Source of the DNA: Bryum argenteum
Taxonomy: Eukaryota; Streptophyta; Bryopsida; Bryales; Bryaceae
DNA length: 64,000 nt
Assembly: GCA_037043015.1 (NCBI GenBank)
Contig: CM073323.1
Span: 24,394,758 to 24,458,757 of the forward strand
Direction of reading: 5' to 3'
Shown here piece by piece: positions 12,762-24,919 of the stretch. How positions within the stretch are numbered: the first letter of the stretch is position 1; each line of letters starts with the position of its first letter. The notes under the pieces are model-generated. The model made no database searches. It saw only the letters and a program-made list of their open reading frames with translations, and was not told the DNA's origin. Made by a program: the position numbers and the translations under genes.

Positions 12762-15700
12762 ATGGCCTCCGGTTTGAGTTCCTTCAGAGGGACCACAGCT
12801 AATATAGCGTCGCAGGAATACTTGAGAGGCCAACCTCTTCGGCTTCCAACCATCGCCTCGGTCCCTGCCGTTATTATACAACGGCACCGGCACTTGCGAG
12901 CTGTCCTCCAACGTTCTCCTGGTAAAGCACCTCACGGTGTTGACGCCTATCTCATTGAGTGACGAGAATCGGAATGAAGGTCCTTACCCGAACAGAGAAT
13001 GTACATTGTGAACTCATTCGTTAACTTTACTTTCACAGGTAACAGCTCGTACACCAGACTGCCATCGACACAGAGCCATGGTCCTCCAAGTAGTCACTTG
13101 CAAGCCGCGCCTCCAATTCCGATGGCTCCAGGTAGCTCAGAACTTCGATCTGTTCTCGAAACAGAACACTTAGTTTTTGCTGCCGGTTGGAGTTATATTT
13201 CATTAGCCAAGTCTTTACTGTACTGTCACCTCTCATGTTGACTTATTGCTCTTCTTGCAGCAGCAGAAAGTAAGCAGAAATATCAGAACGAAATCTATAA
13301 ATCCACGTCGCACGCAACGGAGATGTGGGTCGAGACTCTGGAGAGAGCGAATCAGTTCTCTCGGGTACGCACACTTGGTCCCGGATTGCGGTTAAAGTAT
13401 GTGTTGGTGACGATCCTAGCCAAGTATTGACATGGAATGGGTGTTTGGCTCGCTCAGAAACCGACTGAAAATGCACAAATGAATGAGTGGATCGAGGAGA
13501 TTCGAGCCTCGTTTCGAAACATGACTTTGGGTGAGATCTCCATGTCTGCGTACGACACGGCGTGGGTGGCCAGAGTGCCAGCGCTCGACGGCACCCCAGG
13601 CCCGCAATTCCCGAAGTCGCTGCAGTGGATCATCGATCATCAGCTCCCAGATGGCGACTGGGGCGAACCCGCCTTGTTCCTTGGATTCGATCGAACATGC
13701 AGCACTTTGGCGTGCATTATCGCGTTGGAAAGCTGGGGAGTTGGAGCCCAAAACGTTCAGCGCGGTATGAACTATAAATGCCCGCTACAATTCGGGAACC
13801 AAATCTCCCTCCAAATGAAACTTCCGTCCAAAAATAAGAAGCCAGGATCCTCGGAGCGCTAAATATGGACGCTCTATGTTTGTTCGCAGGTGTGAAGTTT
13901 CTGCAAGATAATCTTCAGAAAATGGAGGAAGACGATGCAGCTCACATGCCAATTGGATTCGAGATTGTGTTTCCCGCAATGCTGGAGGATGCCAAAGCAC
14001 TGGGACTTGATTTACCATACGATGCTCCAATTCTGCAACGGATTGCAGCTGAACGAGAGAAGAAGATGCAGAAGTAAGTCTGTCTACTGATGTTGTGACT
14101 TTCTAGTAAACTTCTTTCCGGGGTAACTGATCAAATGAAAAAGTACAAGAAAATTGCTGATGCTGTGACTTTCTGGCTTGTGAAAAACGTGCTGATTAAT
14201 GGTTCGTGTAGGATACCGATGGCGATTGTGCACAAGTATCCGACGACTCTACTTCATTCCTTGGAAGGCTTGCACAAGGACGTCGACTGGAGCCAGCTTC
14301 TGAAGCTGCAGTCGCAGGACGGCTCATTTTTATTCTCGCCGGCTTCCACTGCATGTGCTCTCATGCACACCGGAGACGCCAAGTGCCTCAAGTACTTGGA
14401 AGATATTCTTGCGAGATTCAACCACGCCGTGCCCAATGTATACCCTGTAGATTTATTCGAGCACATGTGGACTGTGGATCGTCTGGAACGCCTGGGAATC
14501 GCGCGCTACTTCGAGCGAGAAATCAGAGACTGTCTCCAATATGTGCACAAGTACGCGCGCTTTTCACATTAAATTATTCTCAATGAAAAGTCTAGTGATT
14601 GCAATGCTACCTTATTGTGCATGGTGATGATGATCGGGTACATGCATGGCAGGTATTGGACCGAGTATGGAATTGGGTGGGCCAGCAACTCCCCAGTGCA
14701 AGACGTTGACGATACGGCCATGGGGTTCCGGCTGCTACGAACGCATGGCTTCGACGTCAGCGAAGACTGCTTCCGTCAGTTCTTCAAGGACGGCGAGTTT
14801 TTCTGCTTCGCCGGCCAGTCCGGCCAAGCAGTGACTGGCATGTTCAATCTCTCCCGCGCAGCACAAACTCTGTTCCCGGGGGAGACTCTGCTCCACAAAG
14901 CCCGAACATTCACCCGCCAGTTTCTCAGGACCAAGTACGAGAATCAGGAGTGTCACGACAAGTGGATCATCACCAAGGATCTCGCAGGCGAGGTATGCAC
15001 GACACTGCAAATTTTTCACTTCCCAGAAGATTCTGCAGATTCCACACTCGTTTAAGTGATGAAACAGGCGTAGAAAAGTTTCGGTCGTAGTAATCAGAGT
15101 TCTGGGCTCGTGGGAAATTGCCATTCCAGTTGCAGTCTTCAGGAGCTTTAAGGGAAGTGTTGGGTTGCCTGCAGGTGGAATATGGGCTGACATTTCCCTG
15201 GTATGCGAGCCTGCCGCGCCTCGAGCAACGAACCTACATAGACCAGTATGGCACGGACGACATCTGGATCGGAAAGTCCTTATACAAGATGTCGGCGGTG
15301 ACGAACGAAGTCTTCCTAAAGCTGGCGAAAGCAGACTTCAACATGTGTCAAGAGCAGTACAAGAAGGAGCTGGAGCAAGTGATACGCTGGAACGCGAGCT
15401 GCAAGTTCAGCGACTTGGAGTTCGCGCGCCAGAAGTCCGTAGAATGTTTCTTCTCCGGCGCGGCGACCATGTTCGAGCCCGAACTTTCCCAAGCGCGTCT
15501 CGTGTGGGCGCGCTGCTGCGTGCTCACCACCGTCCTCGATGACTACTTCGACGACGACAGGACCCCCCTCCAGGAGCTTCGGACGTTCTTACAAGCCGTC
15601 CGGGAGTGGGATCCTCAGCTCGTAAGCGAGCTTCCTCAACGCGCCCAGATTGTCTTCAATGGGCTCTACACCACCGTCAACGCCATCGCCAGCGAAGCCG

Positions 15701-16450
15701 AAATCGCTCAAAACCGCGACGTTTCTCACCATCTTAGACATATTGTAAGCTCACAGACCCATCAATTCTTATATCATCGTCTTCACCACCACATCTTACT
15801 AAGTTAACGGAATGTTCTGTGCAGTGGGATGCATATCTCACGTCGACGTTAACGGAAGCAGAATGGACTCAGTCTGGCTATGTCCCAACATTCGATGAGT
15901 ATATGGAGGTGGCCAGGGAATCGATTGCACTATCGCCTATCGTGCTCTGCACACTCTTCTTTGCAGGACAGGAGCTCACCGACGCTGCGATTTACAGCCA
16001 CGACTATTACAACGTCATGAATCTCGTCAATCACTGCGGCCGCCTCCTAAACGACATCCAAGGAATGAAGGTGATACAACATTCCACGATCCGGCACAGT
16101 AAGGACGATTTGAGAAAGAACTAGCGACTGATTCGTACCATGTTGTTGCGCAGAGAGAAACAAGCCAAGGGAAGAAGTGCAGCGTGCACTATTACATGCT
16201 AGAGCACCCTGACGAAGTCCACTCCGAGGCGGAGGCCATTGCTCACATGCAACAATCAGTCGACAGCACAATGCAACAGCTGAACTACGAAGTGCTGCGC
16301 ACCACCGCCGTGCCGTCAGCGTGCAAGCGAATCAGTTTCAATATGGCCAGAATCATGCACGCCTTCTACAGAGAAACCGATGGCTTCAGCTCCGCCACAG
16401 CCATGGCGAGCCTCGTAAAGAAAGTCCTCTTCCAGCCAGTGCCGGAATAG
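12762..16450 (+). CDS. CPS/KS: Bifunctional ent-copalyl diphosphate/ent-kaurene synthase (moss type), ten exons
   Basis: This plastid diterpene cyclase should turn geranylgeranyl diphosphate first into ent-copalyl diphosphate and then into ent-kaurene or a hydroxylated kaurane. By-eye exons, all GT-AG and in phase: 12762-12921, 13039-13131, 13261-13364, 13458-13764, 13890-14073, 14212-14550, 14653-14992, 15175-15744, 15825-16070, 16154-16450, giving 879 residues. The class II acid motif DVDD is at residues 413-416, the class I DDYFD at 631-635, and the second metal site NDIQGMKRE at about 775-783. An N-terminal stretch starting MASGLSSF is Ser/Arg-rich and acid-poor, as expected of a transit peptide, which favours this start over an internal Met at 13437. 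Length and both motifs match the moss bifunctional enzymes. Whether kaurene or hydroxykaurane dominates cannot be read by eye. No premature stop or frameshift is seen. Confidence 0.93.
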
Positions 16451-16757
16451 AGTTATTCGGTGATTAACTTTTCCACACTTAGCAGAACTTGTTTATACAT
16501 TCTGTGCATACCCACTTGCTTTGGGGATCCACGCATCACTCCTTGCGGAGCTGATGATTATAGTAGCTGAAACAGGACAGCGAAATTCACTCCTGAAGTT
16601 CAATCACCCTTCGAATATACATAGACACTACGTGTGACTGAACTGATTTGTACATGATGGCTCTCATGATATTGTCAATGTAATAAATCATTCTCCTATT
16701 CGCCTAATTCAGTGTATCCTCTCTTTAAGCAACAGATTGATAACTCTCGCATCAGTA

Positions 16758-18487
16758 CTAAGACATAAGGAGGGTTTCAGACACCATTTGTTGCATGGGG
16801 TCGCCAGCGAAGAGGTCAAGTTTATCGGCGTAGTTGTCTTCCTTTGTGAGAGTCGATTTGAAAAACTCCTGCAGGGCCACAGGTTGCACGTCTGGAGCAG
16901 TCCCGTTCCAGACGACCTCGGCAAATTGTCGGTGCACGGTCTCCGAAGGATGGTATGGATCCCACCACACATACTCGTTGGCGTTGCTGCACGGTTCGCA
17001 GCCTGGTTTTGTGGGGTTTAGCTCGTGCACTCCACACCGTCCTTCGCAGGAGCCGGCTCCGCAACATGGTTGATCTCCACTCACGTAACCTGAAATCAAA
17101 CACCGAATGATACTGGCTCACATGCTAAAAATCTGTCATATATAGCTACAAGCTAACTGTTCTGACTCGAATCTCACTCTCGAAGATTCATGGTATACTC
17201 GTGATTCAACTATGTTCTGAACAACTGAGGATGACAGGTCTTGAGCAGCACGTACCATAGCTTGATGGATTGTGCAGCCTTTCAGAGAAGAATTGATAGA
17301 ACTGAGCTTGGACAATGGTTAGCCGCGGAAGAAACTGCTCAATCTGGCTAAGAGCTACTCTCATGGCTTCATTGTGTGCAGCAGCTACAGCAGAAACAGG
17401 AGCAGAGCAGCTGCCCGCGGGGTCTAAAGCTCGAAGAGAAGGGAGGCAGCCCATTGGTCCGAGACCAAATATGACAATCTTTCTGGCTCCAGCGCTGTAC
17501 AGCACCTGCCAACAATCACAGACTCTTAGCTCGATCATAAGGGTTAATCATCAGAGGCTGTGAAAAGGTTTGGGTCGATTACCTTGACTGTTTCTATAAT
17601 GCCTGTGACGACGACATGGATGAACTGCTCCGGAGTGTATTTCTCCCGTTGCGTAGGGTTTCCGAAGTAGCCCCCGAGATAGTCGTTGCTGCCAATGCTG
17701 ACGATGTACACTGCTTTTGAGAATTTGTCCTCTGCGAATGCTTGTCCATGCTTCTCTGTCACCGCCGCTCTATGATGCAGAAAGTGGTACAGCTGCTTGT
17801 GCAAATCCAGCACCTGGGACAGACGACCAAGCAGACAATTAGGAGCTGATATACCAAAGCAATGTGACTTCATCAGGAAAGAATCAGAAATGGATTGACC
17901 ATATTAAGCAATTCCTTGTATAACGTCCCAAAAAAAAGCTAGAAAAGAGCATGTGTACCAAGCCTTGATGAGTTTCCGGTAAGACACCAGCTCCTCCTGA
18001 CCCAAAATTGGCGCCATGAGAGTGATCCGCATTGGGTTCCAGGTATGGCGAAATCAATGGCTTTCCTGCAAACTCAGCTGCAAAACCACAAAATCTCTTT
18101 TTGTGAAGCAATTGATGTATCAATCAAACTGAACAATACATCATGATCCACAGCAGGAGCTGCCTGGAGAAACTCAAACCACAATTTGAGCGATGAGCTA
18201 CAGAACTTTGTTTCAACGAGGGATCAATTGACTGGAAGCTTACCAATGAAGTCCACAATGACGCGACCATTGGAGAATCGGCCTGTTGGTCTTTCGAAAA
18301 AATCTCGCCCATACGGTGGGAAGTCGCCTCTGAAATCTCGTGTTGTGTTGATGTAGTTGTTGGTCCCGCAATCCAAAGTGGAGTCTCCGAACACGTACAG
18401 CGCTGGGATGGAAGACGCATCATCAGCTCTAACAACCACGACAACGAGAAGCACCAGCACCAATGAAAGCCACCAACATTTCGCCAT
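16758..18487 (-). CDS. Secreted GDSL-type esterase/lipase, five exons
   Basis: A plant SGNH hydrolase, expected to cleave ester bonds of lipids or cell-wall and cutin-type substrates outside the cell; the true substrate is unknown. Exons on the minus strand: 18487-18244, 18077-17959, 17813-17583, 17505-17256, 17089-16758, all GT-AG and in phase, giving 391 residues, usual for the family. A hydrophobic signal peptide (MAKCWWLSLVLVLLVVVVV) precedes block I, FGDSTLDCGTNN, with the nucleophile Ser at residue 36. Block III is SIGSNDYLGGY, and the catalytic Asp/His pair lies in DPYHPSE near the C-terminus. The Met at 18514 would add nine residues before the signal peptide, so I prefer 18487. The gene ends only about 300 bases from the end of the cyclase on the opposite strand, so the two are convergent. 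Confidence 0.9.
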
Positions 18488-18527
18488 GGCAAATTCGAAT
18501 CGCCACTTGATCATCGATCATACCTAC

Positions 18528-18960
18528 GCACTTACCCAATGTCAATAAAGCTCCAAGATTACACTTTACATACAAACTAAGCCAAGAACATCGGCCAATC
18601 GCCAATTCCTAAAGGATGAAATCTCCTGAAAAGAAAAGAGTTCAATAAACCCTGCCACTTAAGTGAAACCTATGCACTTACCCAATGTCAAAGGAAGCTT
18701 CAAGATTAGAGTATTTGAAATGTACACATCGGCCGGTTGTCAATTCCTACAAAATGATGAAATCTCCTCATTAAAAAGAGTGCAATAAACCCTGGAACCC
18801 AACAACACTTCGTCGATGAAACCCATGCACTAACTCAATGTCAGTGAAGCTTCAGAACGCAAATTTTGATATATTCTAATCATGTATGCAGCCAAAATCA
18901 GCCACTCATTTGAGGATCTCTTGAAAGAGGAGAGTTCAGCAACCCTAGCTTCTTGCCTTG
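18528..18960. repeat. Degenerate tandem triplication upstream of the GDSL gene
   Basis: Three imperfect copies begin at about 18528, 18674 and 18827, each opening with GCACTTACCCAATGTCA or a near match, followed by an AAGCTTCA-type run and a later ATGAAATCTCCT/CAATAAACCC segment. Spacing is about 146 and 153 bases. The first copy lies in the likely 5' leader or promoter of the GDSL gene, so the repeat may carry regulatory sequence; that part is inference. Confidence 0.6.
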
Positions 18961-19348
18961 AACTCCAATTTATCAAGAAACTACAGCTAGTGGCAAGAAG
19001 CACATGAACTCGATCGGGGATACGATTGAGACATTGCTGAGAAAAAGCATTCGAAGGCAAAAACCCTGATGATCGAGCTCACCGAAAGTGTGTGCAGAAC
19101 CACCGATGTTATGATAGCTCTAGATAGAGAATTGTAGGGTAGCAAACTGGTGAGTACCCGTGATGCATTCATTTGGCCATCACGAGGCTCACTCCTCCCT
19201 GTTGCTCAGTTACCGTATTCCAATCAACTGGCAATGAGTGTAGGTAGCTATCATCTTTTCTTTTCTTGTGTGTACGGTACCAGTGAGATTGCTTCTTCCG
19301 TGAACATGCTAGAGTTTTTGGGGAAAAAGGAAGTGGAGAATGATTTGC

Positions 19349-22300
19349 GTAACCAACCAGCCTGACTCGTCTCGAACTGTGATTGGCCGAGAGCCAGTGA
19401 GTTACCCACCGTATTCCAACTCACTCGCAATCCAGTAGGTAGGAACTACAGACCTAGTAGGTGGCAAGGCGTGCATCCACTGGCTGGAAACAACGTAATG
19501 TAACTACGAAATTGAAAAATGCATGCAAAATCTTCGTAATCTAACCCCCTAAATTTCCAAATGAATGACACGTTGTAAACGCGTTTGAATTGATTGAGCG
19601 CCTATTCAGTTTAAATTCAAAATTTAAATTAATCACAAAACGCTGATTTGAAAAAAAAATCGAATTTTCAAAACTCAAAACCATTCAAAATATTTATATA
19701 CATGTATATAGGTGAAACTGACTTTTATTAAGCTGATTGAAATATCAACCAGCCACAGATTAAACAGGCACCTAATCAATGTCTTATTTTTTCATTTCGT
19801 CAGATGCCCCATTGCAGATGAATCTAAACTGGAATTGAAAAAAACTACACTAAAAATCAATTTTCATTCAGTACTTTCCAAATGCTTTTAAAGTCAGACG
19901 CATTCAAAATATTGAAATTGACGGTGCGAATCTGACTAAAAGCTGATGACGTCTGAGCCACACTGATTGCAGGAACCGGAGCCACAGATGCAGGAATCGG
20001 AGCCGAAGTCAAAGGAATTGGAGCCACAGATGCAGGATCCACAACTGCTTGTGAACCACTTGAAGCATGAACAACTTCAACTAGACATTCTCTAGAAGCA
20101 AGAGGAACAATCGGATTTACAATTGTTGTATCAACCACAACGCTCTTCGATGTTGCCGTAGCAGTTGCAAGAATTGAACTTTCTTCAGATCGACGAGAAG
20201 AATCATCCAAAGCAGGCGTGATCTGTGATGTTGCACTAACACTTTGACTCAAACGATCGATCTCATCTAAAGACGTTGCTAAAATCTTGTCGAACTCCGG
20301 ATCCGAAAACCTACTCTGATCAGATCCAAGTGGATCTTCACCACGAGAACTGCCACCGCTAACAGACTCCACACGATAAGGAACACAACTACCAGGAACA
20401 ATTGTCAAGTCCACTGAAGGTTGTAAAGAGACAATCGCTTTGGTAGGAGTTAAGAATACAGGAGATCTACGTTCATGACAACCAAGGTCACGGTAACGTT
20501 GAAACTGTGGGGCTCTTGGACGCCAGACAGGAGGACGAACGGAACAAAAATCGGGAGAGCCATGAACAGTTGCATGCGGATTTCTTTGGATGTAACTTTC
20601 ATCTTGAAGATGACGAGATTTATTAAACTCTTGTGGAGAATTCAAACCAGGAGTAGAACGATCAACCTACAACAACAAACATTACAAAATTTTAGAACTT
20701 ACTTTGAAAAACATTAAAAAAAAATGCAAATCCAAAAAAAAAAATTAAAAAAATTCAAACCTGTGAAGAACTTGCAAATCGACCAACAACTCGTTGCTGA
20801 GCTACGTGTTCTTCAACAGGAGCAGGAAGAGGAATTTTATTCGAAGGAGCATGAACACTCGGAGCTATGGCAATTTTCACTGGTCGACTCAGTGCAAGTG
20901 AATGTCCAGATCCATTTCCAATCTGCAAAATAAAATACAAATACAAATAATCATGAAATTATAATACATCATGCTAACTTGAATCTTAAACGACATTCTT
21001 AAAACTATAATAAACCATAAAATAATTGATTAAAACTAAATTCAAACTTACCACAGGCGCAACTCTCTGTGAAATTGGACCAGTTGCACGAACATTGGCG
21101 TCATGATCTGATGAAGACTTCAATGATTCAGAAAGAGTATTATCAGTTGTAGTACTCTCGAACGGAGCACTGAATTCAAGAATCGTTCCATTGCTTGACT
21201 CGATTGTAGTGCCACCGCGATCAGAAATCCTCCCATTGGTTGGCACAACAGCAGGTTGTAGAAATGACAGCATTAGTGTTTGCAACACTAATACCGCAAG
21301 CTGATGGGTCTAGATTCACGACTGTATCAAGCACATCAATAGAAAGACCTGAGGATTTATCAACATCCCCGACTTGGTGCTTATGATACTGATCAGTGAC
21401 AATATCTTTGAAATACTGGAAATCTCGATGTTGGGGATTTTGTGGATCAGAACCATATGGCATACGAGTTGCCAACTGAGCAGCCATTCTGTCTAAATCA
21501 CCGGTATCATCATAACGATCCAGAGAGCTCAAATTCCGATGACCAGTGATACTAGCCATAACATGCCGAGGGACACCAGCTAAAGCCATTCTATTAACAG
21601 CAGTCTTTCTACCGCTCTTGTTTGTAATATTTCCAGTGACCTGAGTTTCCTGAGCCATACATTTCAAAAACTTCCTGATCTGATTTATTCCTAAATTGAC
21701 GCCCTGAAAAACACCGCTACTACGAGGGACTTCTTTCAGTTTAAACCAAACAGGAGTAAGAGGGTTGTCAATCGGTGACAAAAACAAGTGAGCATCCTTC
21801 GATTCCTTCAAGCAAGGTGGATAGTGCATCTCAAGGTAGACAAATGCTTTGATCACATCTGGATCATAAGAGTACACAGCAGGTCGAAACTGCTCCTCCT
21901 GAAACCGAGTAATGCTAGCACGGTAGTTTTTGGAAAGCCTCTCATCATACCTGCAACATAAAATGACCAAATTAATTTTATAAAATTAAAATAAAACAAG
22001 AATCAATGATTTAAATACAAGATCAAGAAAACAAAAATAACAGTAAGTTATGAGGATTACTCACTTGATATATGTATGACCTGCACTGTTTTGTTCACGT
22101 ACAAAATCGCAGTACAACAAGCCATGCATCTCAGTATTTCCACGAATGAGGAATACGACAGTGCAGTAATATACCAAACGTTTCAGTAAACCACGTGCAA
22201 AAGTCACCGAATGACTTGGATGATTCAAGATTTTTAGTTCGTCTTCATAAGTAAGACCCTTGACCTTCATCCTCCCCTTGTTAGCTCCTGAGTTAACAGA

Positions 22301-23933
22301 CATAGTCATGGCTTCGTTCACAGCCCTATTAACGGGCAGAAAAAACGGATGCTGCGTAATCTGGAAAACCGGCTCCTCGACACCAGTGGCATTCACACGG
22401 CGTGATTGCTCTCGGCAAATAATCCGATTAAATGAATTATACAAATTCATCAAAGACTCAGTAGGATAGCGCAAGCCATTTTTCTTGCAAGTCTCTAAAA
22501 AATATTTCGTCAAAATATTTGCAAGATCTTTAAGACCGTATTCCTCAATCTTCAAATTACAAGGAATACCCTTAGCTTTCCGCCATGCATCAAATCGATT
22601 TCTACACCAAGATTCATTATGCTCACTTGGATTTGTACTGTCATTCAGAACCCGCTCAAGAACACTGTCATCGACAGTTAGGAACTCCGAATTTGATTCA
22701 GGACAACGAGCAGGAGGTTCATTTTCCTTTTCTTGTGTAACTGTTGCAAAAGAAGCAACAGTAACAGAAGACTGAACAGCCTGGATCTCACATGAATCCA
22801 CGGGAGGCAAAGAACGTAGAGGCTCAGACACAAAAACAGCCGAGTCCAAAACCTCGGTTACATTGTTAACACCTCGCAAAACTGATTCACAACTAGGCAC
22901 TGCAAGTAAATTACTGACATCAGTACAAACAGTGGATGACAACATCAAATTCGTGCGAGCAACATCATCGCAACTCGAAATAGTAGAGGTACTACTCTCT
23001 GTCACTTGACAGTTAACAAGATCATGACTCATAAAATTGATCTCTGTATGCTTTCCTAAAGCACTTGAATCAACCATCATCGAATCCAGATTACTTGCTG
23101 CTTGATCAGGAGCATTAAAGAGAACTTTCAAATTACGACGCTTCTTCACAGGTTTAACTGGACTCACACTCACGTTCAAGTTAAAAGAAGGAATATATGG
23201 ATCAAATGAGACATGCCTAGAATTAACACCAGCACCAATTCTCTTCGACCTCCTCAGATCACTCTTGACGACCATTGCATCAAGATAGAATTACAGATCA
23301 AAGAAAAAGCGAATCCTCATCAATGTAAATCCCACGCCGAGCAAAAAAGATAACCAGAAGCACCAAAAACAAAAACTCGACGTCCTCGGTGCTCAAATGA
23401 ACATTAAAATTCGGCGCGGATACAAACTCCGACATGAATTAAACTTGGGCTTGAACTCAAGAGTTCAACAATGATTGAGCGACAAAAAACTCACTGATAC
23501 AACTTGACTTGAGCGCCTTCCTTCTCCACAAAAGAATCAGAAAATAGAAACACAAAAGTGCGCATCTAAACCACAAACAGGAAGCAGCAACAACAAAGAG
23601 AGACGAGCAAACAAACACCAATACATCGACTGAAACAAGTACCGCGCAAAACAAGAAAAGGAAGAAAATGAGAGTCGGGTTTAGCAGCGGAAAACTTCAA
23701 ATAGGGAATGAACATCACCCATCCAATCCCGATCTTGCATCCGATCTTCTTCTCACCGTCCGATCGTGGCGCCACTTTCAACATCAAACCAACAGAGTTC
23801 ACTGAATAGAAAATACAATTCATTCAAATGAAAATCATCCAATAACATGCTGCAGCACATCAAAAATCGAACTCACAAAACCACGTGTCAATCACTGATT
23901 TGTTCTCGACGAGCCAGGCTGGTTGGTCACGTA
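19349..23933. mobile_element. Crypton-like tyrosine recombinase element with terminal inverted repeats
   Basis: The left end (about 19349-19387) contains GTAACCAACCAGCCTGACTC, and the right end (about 23890-23933) contains its near-perfect complement, with a further TGATTG match inside. The repeats point outward around a single intron-containing recombinase gene on the minus strand. Cryptons are DNA transposons that move by a tyrosine recombinase, and most described members lack inverted ends. The right end abuts a 133-bp palindrome (23934-24066) that may belong to the element. I could not define a target-site duplication. It could instead be a domesticated host gene between chance repeats, but the inverted ends argue for a mobile unit. 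Confidence 0.65.
19857..23275 (-). CDS. Crypton-type (DUF3504-like) tyrosine recombinase, multi-exon
   Basis: Exon 1 is 23275-22065 and is joined by GT-AG to an exon starting at 21950. Together they carry the DUF3504-like core: FLIRGNTEMHGLLYCDFV (first catalytic Arg), SGRKTAVNRMALAGVPRH, then GHRNLSSLDRYD with the late His and the nucleophile Tyr. The first box usually reads HxxR; here it is KSGR (Lys for His). Further splice signals give exons ending at 21055, then 20928-20757 and 20671-19857, in phase with each other. Around 21220-21290 the frame changes and I could not find a good intron, so this is either a missed splice or a frameshift. The first ~200 residues include a basic KPVKKRRN patch and Ser/Thr-rich sequence; the tail is Ser/Val/Pro-rich with short repeats. 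The role would be cutting and rejoining DNA in the nucleus. Confidence 0.7.
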
Positions 23934-24066
23934 ACGTATTTTCACCTTCGAGTGACTCTACGGTGGGAAGCGCCACTGGTAGGTACCTACCGAGTCGCTC
24001 CGCGACTCGGTAGATACCTACCAGTGGCGCTACCCACCGTAGAGTCACTCGAAGGTGAAAATACGT
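23934..24066. repeat. 133-bp near-perfect palindrome
   Basis: Two 65-base arms (23934-23998 and 24002-24066) are exact inverted copies except at two positions, around a 3-base centre (TCC). The outer ends read ACGTATTTTCACC and the centre GAGTCGC-TCC-GCGACTC. It directly follows the right inverted repeat of the Crypton-like element. A related but broken segment (TTACCCACCGTATTCCAACT, with GTAGGTAGG) lies just inside the left end near 19400-19440, and a shorter relative lies outside it at 19210-19250. It would extrude a very stable hairpin. Confidence 0.9.
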
Positions 24067-24919
24067 AGTTCATGATTTTCAACGCATTGTTTCACCCATT
24101 TTACTGAATTTTCATTTGTTTGGTTTGGACTTGTTTGAGTAGGTTGCATTTTTCTGCACGAATTGTTGGGGACTTCATAGAGGTAGGTGCACCCACTTTG
24201 ACCCGATGTGGGGTGCAGATTTTAGGGTTACATTTTGGAAGTTATATCATGTCCTAACTTTTTGGAAAATGTCGTAAGAAGATAGGCCATGTTGTACCTT
24301 CGTAAATTTTATTCACGAAACGTGTGGTACATGCATATTTGATTAGTATTCGTGAAATGTGTGATTTATAAATGAATGATAAGTAACTCTATTCTCTAGA
24401 ATACTATTCTCTAGAAAACCTTGTTAATGTTTTAGTGTGAAGTTGTCAATCTTTCGATGTTGAGATGTTGCTGCATAGTGACCTTCACTATGCAGCAACA
24501 TTAATTAATTAGTTTGAAGCCTTTTTTAGTCACATGGACCCCTTTAGGGCATGCCACATGGACCTCATGATTGACATTACATAATATTCATATTTTATTC
24601 CATGAATGAGCCCCAGCCCCAGCCCTCTTGTACTTTCCATGGAAGGAAGCAGTTACAAATAGTATGGAATAAATCTCCTGCTCCCAAGACCCCGCCCAAG
24701 ACCCGACACCAAGACCCCAGCAAGACCCTCGTCTTTGCATTTTCCAGCGTGAAATGCGGACCGCCCTTCTTGAGCATAAGTGAGATTTAGGGAGATATTC
24801 AATCTTGATGAAAGTCTCATGTCTAAAATATTATAAAGTGCCTACTTTCCTTCAAATTATTCAGTTTCTCAATGTGTATGGTGAAAATAATTGTGGAGCT
24901 TCTCATATGGTGCCCTACA
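24067..24919. other. Spacer with a 17-bp perfect hairpin
   Basis: No gene is visible. At 24465-24501 two 17-base arms (ATGTTGCTGCATAGTGA and its complement) surround a three-base loop, a perfect stem. Imperfect copies of short AT-rich runs (TTCTCTAGAATACTATTCTCTAG, about 24390) are also present. There is no U-run or gene end beside the stem, so a terminator role is not supported. Confidence 0.5.

Noticed and set aside
13437..13862. Cyclase start at the Met at 13437
   Set aside because: The acceptor at 13457 and three upstream exons join in phase and supply a plausible transit peptide and a full-length protein; bases 13437-13457 would be intronic.
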